Source: Planctomycetota bacterium (GTDB lineage Bacteria > Planctomycetota > J058). From it: 48,979 nt of DNA. A program made the translations under genes and the position numbers. Of this stretch, positions 44,903 through 48,979 are shown in pieces; position 1 is the first letter of the stretch; the number at the start of each line of letters is the position of its first letter. The DNA is taken from assembly GCA_019636275.1 (NCBI GenBank), contig JAHBXY010000060.1, positions 1 through 48,979 on the forward strand. Direction: 5' to 3'. The notes beneath the pieces were generated by a model that worked only from the letters and a program-made list of their open reading frames with translations, was not told where the DNA came from and ran no database searches.

Positions 44903-45159
44903 GTGGGCACCTCTCTGGTCTCTTCGGGTTGTGTTCGCGTCTGCTCGACCGCTCCGATCGAGCGCCACGCACCGTATTCGATGGGTCCGACAGGCCCGGA
45001 GCGCGCCTCCGCCCCTCCGACGCAACCGCCCGGAATGTCGAGCCTTGCCGCGGCGCGCCATCCCCGACTCCGGGCGCCGGCCCGCTCGCCCGACCACCAC
45101 CCATCGCCCGCTCGCCGGCCTGCCAGGCGGCCCGGCACGGATCTGGCGATGGGATGGAC
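44903..45159. other. Divergent intergenic region
   Basis: Gap between ssb and the divergent MaoC-like gene. It carries the ssb ribosome binding site next to 44902 and otherwise no gene or repeat that I can see. Confidence 0.4.
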
Positions 45160-45188
45160 TTGACCGCCGAGATGGCTGCGTCTAGAGT
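45160..45188 (+). promoter_or_regulatory. Likely sigma-70 promoter of the MaoC-like gene
   Basis: TTGACC (45160-45165), 17-bp spacer, TAGAGT (45183-45188), about 100 bases upstream of the GTG at 45291. Confidence 0.55.
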
Positions 45189-45290
45189 GCGGTCGGCGAA
45201 CCTCCTGCGCGGGGCGAGCCGCAACCCTAGACCCGAAGCTGACCCGCACCCTTCCGACGACCCGAGGCGCCCGCCCCGGGAGGCCCCATC

Positions 45291-46226
45291 GTGGACTCGA
45301 TCCCCGGCTCCGTCGTGGACCCGACCTACCGCGCCCCCATCCCGGCGCGGCGGCTCGCGGCGTTCCACGATCGCCTCGTCCTGCGCGACCCGCGCGGGCG
45401 CACGCGCCGCCAGTCGATCGTGCCCACGGGTGACGGCGTCGAGGTCCGCGGGCCCTTCGAGATCCGGCGCCACGTCGTCGTCACCCGCGCGCGCGGCGTC
45501 CACTTCGCCGACGCCACCGGCGACCCGAACCCGATCCACCGCGACGGCGAGGTCGTCCCCGGCGCCTACCTCGCCGCGCAGGCCGTCTCGACGCTCGAGG
45601 TCCTCCTGCCGCGCCTGCGCCTCGAGAGCCTCCGCGTCTCCTTCCTCGGCGTCTCCTGGTACGGCCGCGCCGCCCGCCTGAGCCTGCGCTGCACGCCGAT
45701 CGCGTGCCCCGCCGCCGGCGACGCGCCGGCCGCGCCGGGGCTGCGCGCCGAGCTGCGCGCCTACCAGGACGAGCGCGAGGTCGCGAACGGCGTGCTCGAG
45801 GGCCGCCTCGAGCCGGACGAGCCGCACCTCGACCTACCGCTCCACCGCGTCGACACGCACTGGCTCGGCCGCGTGCTCGAGTTCTATGACGCGCTGGGGA
45901 TCGACCCGCAGGCCCACCTGCAGAAGGCGCGCGGCCCCGACCTGAGCTACCCGCTCGGCTTCCTGGCTTCGCTCCCCTCGGGCAGCATGGTCCAGCGCTT
46001 CCAGGGCGAGGGCGGCGTCCTCAACCGGCTCACGCTCGAGTTCCACCGCACCCGCCTGGGCCTCGTCGGCCCGCCGGAGGTCAGCGTCGAGCTCCCCCAG
46101 CGGCTCCGGCAGTCGTTCACGAAGATCCTCACGGCCGTCAAGGAAGGGGTCGAGACCGCCCTGCGTGGCACCGCCCTCGTCCTGCCCCGCGCGCCCAAGG
46201 ACCTCCTCACCCGCCCTGATGTGTGA
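45291..46226 (+). CDS. MaoC-like hot-dog dehydratase
   Basis: A 311-residue protein with the MaoC hydratase signature: FADATGDPNPIHRDG (72-86), containing D78 and H83 spaced as the catalytic Asp/His pair (D-x-N-P-x-H), followed by VVPGAYLAAQAVSTLE. It should hydrate or dehydrate an enoyl-thioester or act on a related hot-dog substrate. The C-terminal ~130 residues (RVDTHWLGRVLEFYDALGID) look like a second, degenerate hot-dog half. GTG start behind GGGAGG. Monocistronic; its TGA is the first codon of hairpin repeat copy e. Confidence 0.8.
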   Translation: MDSIPGSVVDPTYRAPIPARRLAAFHDRLVLRDPRGRTRRQSIVPTGDGVEVRGPFEIRRHVVVTRARGVHFADATGDPNPIHRDGEVVPGAYLAAQAVSTLEVLLPRLRLESLRVSFLGVSWYGRAARLSLRCTPIACPAAGDAPAAPGLRAELRAYQDEREVANGVLEGRLEPDEPHLDLPLHRVDTHWLGRVLEFYDALGIDPQAHLQKARGPDLSYPLGFLASLPSGSMVQRFQGEGGVLNRLTLEFHRTRLGLVGPPEVSVELPQRLRQSFTKILTAVKEGVETALRGTALVLPRAPKDLLTRPDV

Positions 46227-46360
46227 TCGACGGCTGCGGCCGCGGATGCCGGGCGAGGCGGCGCGCGCGCGGCTGATAGGATCCGGCGATCGATATCAGC
46301 CGCGCGCGCGCCTCCTCGCCTCGGCCTCCGCGGCCTCGCCTCGCTCGTAGTTCCATTCCA
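46224..46360 (+). repeat. Stop-linked hairpin repeat, copy e
   Basis: Begins with the TGA stop of the MaoC-like gene (46224-46226), then TCGACGGCTGCGGCCGCGG. Arms are 19 bp, perfect (46260-46278 with 46294-46312), loop GGATCCGGCGATCGA, tail CCTCGGCCTCCGCGGCCTCG. Confidence 0.9.
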
Positions 46361-46427
46361 CCCGTGGGGCTCGGCGTGTCGATGACGAGCCAGAGCTTGC
46401 GTGTTTAGCGGCCCAGCGGGGGTCCGG

Positions 46428-46590
46428 CGATCGATACGACCCACGCGCACGCGGCCTCGCCTCGGCCTCCGCGGCCTCGCCTCGGCCTCCGCGGCCTCGC
46501 CTCGGCCTCCGCGGCCTCGCCTCGGCCTCCGTCCGCGGCCTCGCCTCGGCCTCCGCGGCCTCGCCTCGGCCTCCGCGGCCTCGCCTCGGC
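46428..46590 (+). repeat. Half copy f with 20-bp tandem expansion
   Basis: The right half of a hairpin copy (loop end GGCGATCGA, arm TACGACCC) without its left arm, followed by CCTCGCCTCGGCCTCCGCGG repeated from 46455 to 46578: six units, one of them 24 bp, plus a partial. The unit is the conserved tail of the repeat family. Confidence 0.85.
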
Positions 46591-46599
46591 CACTCATGG

Positions 46600-46717
46600 G
46601 ACGCAGAGAGCGCAGAGGAGACGCAGAGGCCGCAGAGAACGGGTCCTTTGGCCTCCCTCCCCCTCCTCTGCGATCTCTGCGCCTCCTCTGCGGCCTCTGC
46701 GTCGAATCGAGTCGAAT
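46600..46717. repeat. GCAGAGG hairpin, long-arm form
   Basis: An 18-bp perfect inverted repeat (46620-46637 with 46686-46703) built of GCAGAGG words, with more GCAGAGG words outside. TCGAGTCGAATGA at its end also occurs, as an inverted TCATTCGACTCGAATGA, near 30054-30070. Confidence 0.8.
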
Positions 46718-46808
46718 GACGCCCTGCCGCGAGGGACCCGGCGCAGGAGGGGCCACCCCCGGCGAAGCCGTCCCCCCCGACGTCGGCCCCTCGCGGTAGC
46801 CTCGGGGC

Positions 46809-47912
46809 ATGGCCCGCAGGCGACCCGCGAAGGACGACGACGACTCCGGCAGCAGCAGCAGCGGCGCGCGCATCGCCGCGCTCGACCTGCGCGCGCGGCT
46901 CGCGGCCGCCCCGCCGAGGCCCTGCTACGTCGTCGCGGGCGACGAGGCCTACCTGCGCGCCGAGGCCCTCGCCGCCCTCACGGGCCTGCCGGGCGCCGAG
47001 GTGGGCGAGCTCGAGGGCGCGAGCGCGTCGCTGGCCGCGGTCCTCGACGAGGCGCGCACGTTGCCCTTCCTCGGCCAGCGGCGCGTCGTCGTCGTGCGCG
47101 GCGCCGCGGAGCTCGTGGCCGAGCACGCCGACGCCCTGCTGACCTACCTCGCTGCGCCGCCCGAGGCGGGGACGCTCGTGCTCGAGGCGCCGAAGCTCGA
47201 CCGCCGGCGCAAGGGCGCCAAGGCGCTCCTCGAGCGCGTCGTCCTCGTCGACTGCGAGGCGCCGGACGCGGCCGGGCTCATGGCGTTCATCCGCGCCCGC
47301 GCGCGCGCCCACGGGGGCGAGCTGGCGCGCGGGGCCGACGTGGCGCTCCTCGAGCGGCTCGGCGGCCACGACGTGGCCCTGGGGGCGCTCGACGCCGAGG
47401 TGCAGAAGCTCGTCACCGCCGCCCCCGGGCCCGTGACGCCGCAGCGCGTGGCCGCCCTCGCGTCGGTCGGCTCGAGCGAGGAGAGCTTCGCCCTGGTCGA
47501 CTGCGTCGCCCGCGGCGAGGTCGGCGCGACGCTCGGCAAGCTGCAGACGATCCTGCGCGACGGCCTGATCACCGGGACGGAGCGCGCCCGCGACCCGAGC
47601 GCGATCGCGTTCATCCTCCTCGGGATCCTCCGCTGGGACCTGGGCCGCCTCCTCCGCGGGCGCGCCATGCTCGAGGCCGGCCGGCGCTCGTCGGACATCA
47701 CCTCGGAGCTCAAGGTCTACCGCGACAAGGACCGCTTCCTGGCCCGCCTGCGGCGCGCCTCGCGCGAGGACCTCGGCCGGCGCCACGAGTGGCTGCGCCA
47801 GGCCGACGCCGCGCTCAAGAGCGGCGGGACGGCGTTCCCGGTGCTCACGACGCTCCTCGTGCGCCTGGCCCGCTGCGAGCGGCCCGCCGCGCCCGCCGGC
47901 GCCCGCGCCTGA
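46809..47912 (+). CDS. holA: DNA polymerase III subunit delta
   Basis: A 367-residue HolA-family protein, the clamp-loader subunit that opens the beta clamp. After a short disordered S/D-rich head: CYVVAGDEAYLRAEALAAL, FLGQRRVVVVRGAAEL, LEAPKLDRRRKGAKALLE and LMAFIRARARAHGGELARGA, the usual N-terminal AAA-like order; C-terminal helices contain DPSAIAFILLGILRWDLGRL and ALKSGGTAFPVLTTLLVRLA. Length fits the family. The ATG has no clear Shine-Dalgarno. Preceded by repeat DNA; the kinase follows after a ~58-base gap. Confidence 0.88.
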   Translation: MARRRPAKDDDDSGSSSSGARIAALDLRARLAAAPPRPCYVVAGDEAYLRAEALAALTGLPGAEVGELEGASASLAAVLDEARTLPFLGQRRVVVVRGAAELVAEHADALLTYLAAPPEAGTLVLEAPKLDRRRKGAKALLERVVLVDCEAPDAAGLMAFIRARARAHGGELARGADVALLERLGGHDVALGALDAEVQKLVTAAPGPVTPQRVAALASVGSSEESFALVDCVARGEVGATLGKLQTILRDGLITGTERARDPSAIAFILLGILRWDLGRLLRGRAMLEAGRRSSDITSELKVYRDKDRFLARLRRASREDLGRRHEWLRQADAALKSGGTAFPVLTTLLVRLARCERPAAPAGARA

Positions 47913-47970
47913 CCGCGCCCGCTGCCGGGCGCGCCTGACCGCCGCCGGCGCGGGCGCGGCGCGGCCGCGG

Positions 47971-48979
47971 ATGCCACGATGCCGCCGCGTGAGCCCCCTG
48001 CACCCCGACCACCGGCCCCCGCGCGGCATCACCCCCGACGCCCCGACCCCCGACGCCCCGACCGTCGACCCGGTGCCGCTGCACGACGCCTCGACGGGCG
48101 ACGGCCCGGCGCCGGGCGCCGGCCGCGACGCCCCGACCGGCCCGGCCGCCGCCCCCGCCGTGGCCGACCTGCGGCCAGGGCTGCGCCTGGGCGGCCGCTT
48201 CGAGCTCGTCGGCCTGCTCGGGCGAGGCGGCATGGGCTCGGTGTGGCGCGCGCGCGACCTCTCGGTCGAGGGGCAGCGCGAGGTGGCCCTCAAGCTCGTG
48301 GCGGGCGCCAGCTCGCCCGGCGACGAGGGGCGGCTGGCCCGCTTCCAGCGCGAGGGCGAGGTGACGGCCGCCCTGCGCCACCCGGGGATCGTGCGCGTCC
48401 ACGCGGCGGGCGAGCTCGACGGCCTGCCCTTCCTGGCCTACGAGCTGGTCGAGGGCGGCCGCACGCTCGAGCACCTCCTCGGCCCCGACACGCCGCTCGT
48501 CGCGCGCGTGACGCTCCTGCGCGACGTGGCCCGCGCCCTCGGCCACGCGCACGCCCGCGGGCTCGTGCACCGCGACGTGAAGGCGGCCAACGTCCTCGTC
48601 GACGCGGCCGGCCTGCCGCGCCTGGCCGACTTCGGCCTCGCCGCCGCCGCCGGGCTCGAGCGCCTCACGCAGACGGGCGCGATCGTCGGCACTCCGACGC
48701 ACATGGCCCCCGAGCAGATCGGCGCGCGCGCCGAGCAGATCGGCCCGCGGACCGACGTCTGGGCGCTGGGCGTGCTCGTCTACCAGGCGCTCACCGGGAG
48801 CCTGCCGTTCACCGGCACGACCTTCGCCGCGCTGGGCGTGGCGATCGCCACGGCGAGCTACCGGGCGCCGCGCGCGCTCGCCCCCGACGCCCCCGAGGCG
48901 CTCGAGCGCGTGGTCCGCGGCGCCCTGGCCCCCGACCCGGCCGACCGCTACCCGCACGCCGACGCCGTCGCCGACGACC
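47971..48979 (+). CDS. Ser/Thr protein kinase (C-terminus outside window)
   Basis: A kinase that runs off the window. After a ~75-residue P/D/A-rich head with repeated TPDAP words comes a complete Hanks-type core: G-loop GRGGMGSVWRARD, VALKLV (lysine), HRDVKAANVL, ADFGLA, APEQIG and a DVWALGVLVYQ segment. Unlike the kinase at 35844 it has the standard DFG. Start uncertain: ATG 47971 in frame, or GTG 47989; neither has a clear ribosome binding site. The missing C-terminus may hold a membrane or sensor domain. Confidence 0.85.
   Translation, partial: MPRCRRVSPLHPDHRPPRGITPDAPTPDAPTVDPVPLHDASTGDGPAPGAGRDAPTGPAAAPAVADLRPGLRLGGRFELVGLLGRGGMGSVWRARDLSVEGQREVALKLVAGASSPGDEGRLARFQREGEVTAALRHPGIVRVHAAGELDGLPFLAYELVEGGRTLEHLLGPDTPLVARVTLLRDVARALGHAHARGLVHRDVKAANVLVDAAGLPRLADFGLAAAAGLERLTQTGAIVGTPTHMAPEQIGARAEQIGPRTDVWALGVLVYQALTGSLPFTGTTFAALGVAIATASYRAPRALAPDAPEALERVVRGALAPDPADRYPHADAVADD

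Noticed and set aside
46455..46590. CRISPR array or coding repeat
   Set aside because: 20-bp units without spacers, matching the tail of the hairpin repeat; translated frames give only R/G/A/E noise.

Overview
The window is a very GC-rich (by eye about 70% or more) bacterial chromosome segment of densely packed genes. Many neighbours overlap by ATGA or GTGA, and GTG or TTG starts are frequent. Several features point to the Planctomycetota or a close PVC relative: a prepilin with the H-X9-DG signature, a cluster of five further prepilin-like genes, several Ser/Thr kinases, a DUF4388/TPR protein, FHA and FG-GAP (VCBS) proteins. This placement is an inference; the window holds no rRNA or tRNA gene.

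Layout. 1-2.4 kb (minus): TPR lipoprotein, ThiF/MoeB-type E1 enzyme, H-X9-DG prepilin. 2.8-5.3 kb (plus): secreted CxxC protein, small protein and beta-propeller lipoprotein, behind a consensus sigma-70 promoter. 5.9-8.5 kb (minus): PD-(D/E)XK nuclease-like protein overlapping an FHA protein. 9-12.6 kb: Fic protein, small protein, then HU, ECF sigma factor and zinc-finger anti-sigma factor. 13.3-18.7 kb (minus): DUF4177 protein, ALDH7-type aldehyde dehydrogenase, DUF4388/TPR protein, YbjN protein. 18.8-23.9 kb (minus): a giant pseudokinase-ATPase-TPR-sigma54 regulator broken by many frameshifts. 24-30 kb (plus): a CDC123-like ATP-grasp protein and five prepilin-like genes. 30-35.8 kb (plus): ABC exporter pair, two tandem FG-GAP proteins, a membrane protein. 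35.8-40.4 kb (plus): receptor-like Ser/Thr kinase, purine nucleoside phosphorylase, single-domain response regulator. 40.6-46.2 kb: unknown 550-residue protein, YceK-like lipoprotein, DNA methyltransferase, SSB, MaoC-like protein. 46.8 kb to the end: DNA polymerase III delta and the start of another Ser/Thr kinase.

The intergenic DNA is the most distinctive part. One repeat family has five full copies and one half copy. It forms a long GC hairpin with a conserved 15-nt loop, and its arms vary in a compensatory way, so pairing is kept. Four of the copies begin exactly at the TGA stop codon of the upstream gene. A second family, built from GCAGAGG words, forms two 450-475 bp elements with inverted ends and two shorter hairpins. 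Both families behave like dispersed repeats that sit behind genes, and the first could be an undescribed terminator-like or mobile 3'-end element.

Functionally the window mixes housekeeping genes (holA, ssb, HU, purine salvage, ALDH) with envelope and signalling genes. Almost every signalling protein has a sensor or scaffold part (TPR, FHA, zinc finger, lectin-like domain) joined to a kinase, sigma or AAA+ output.
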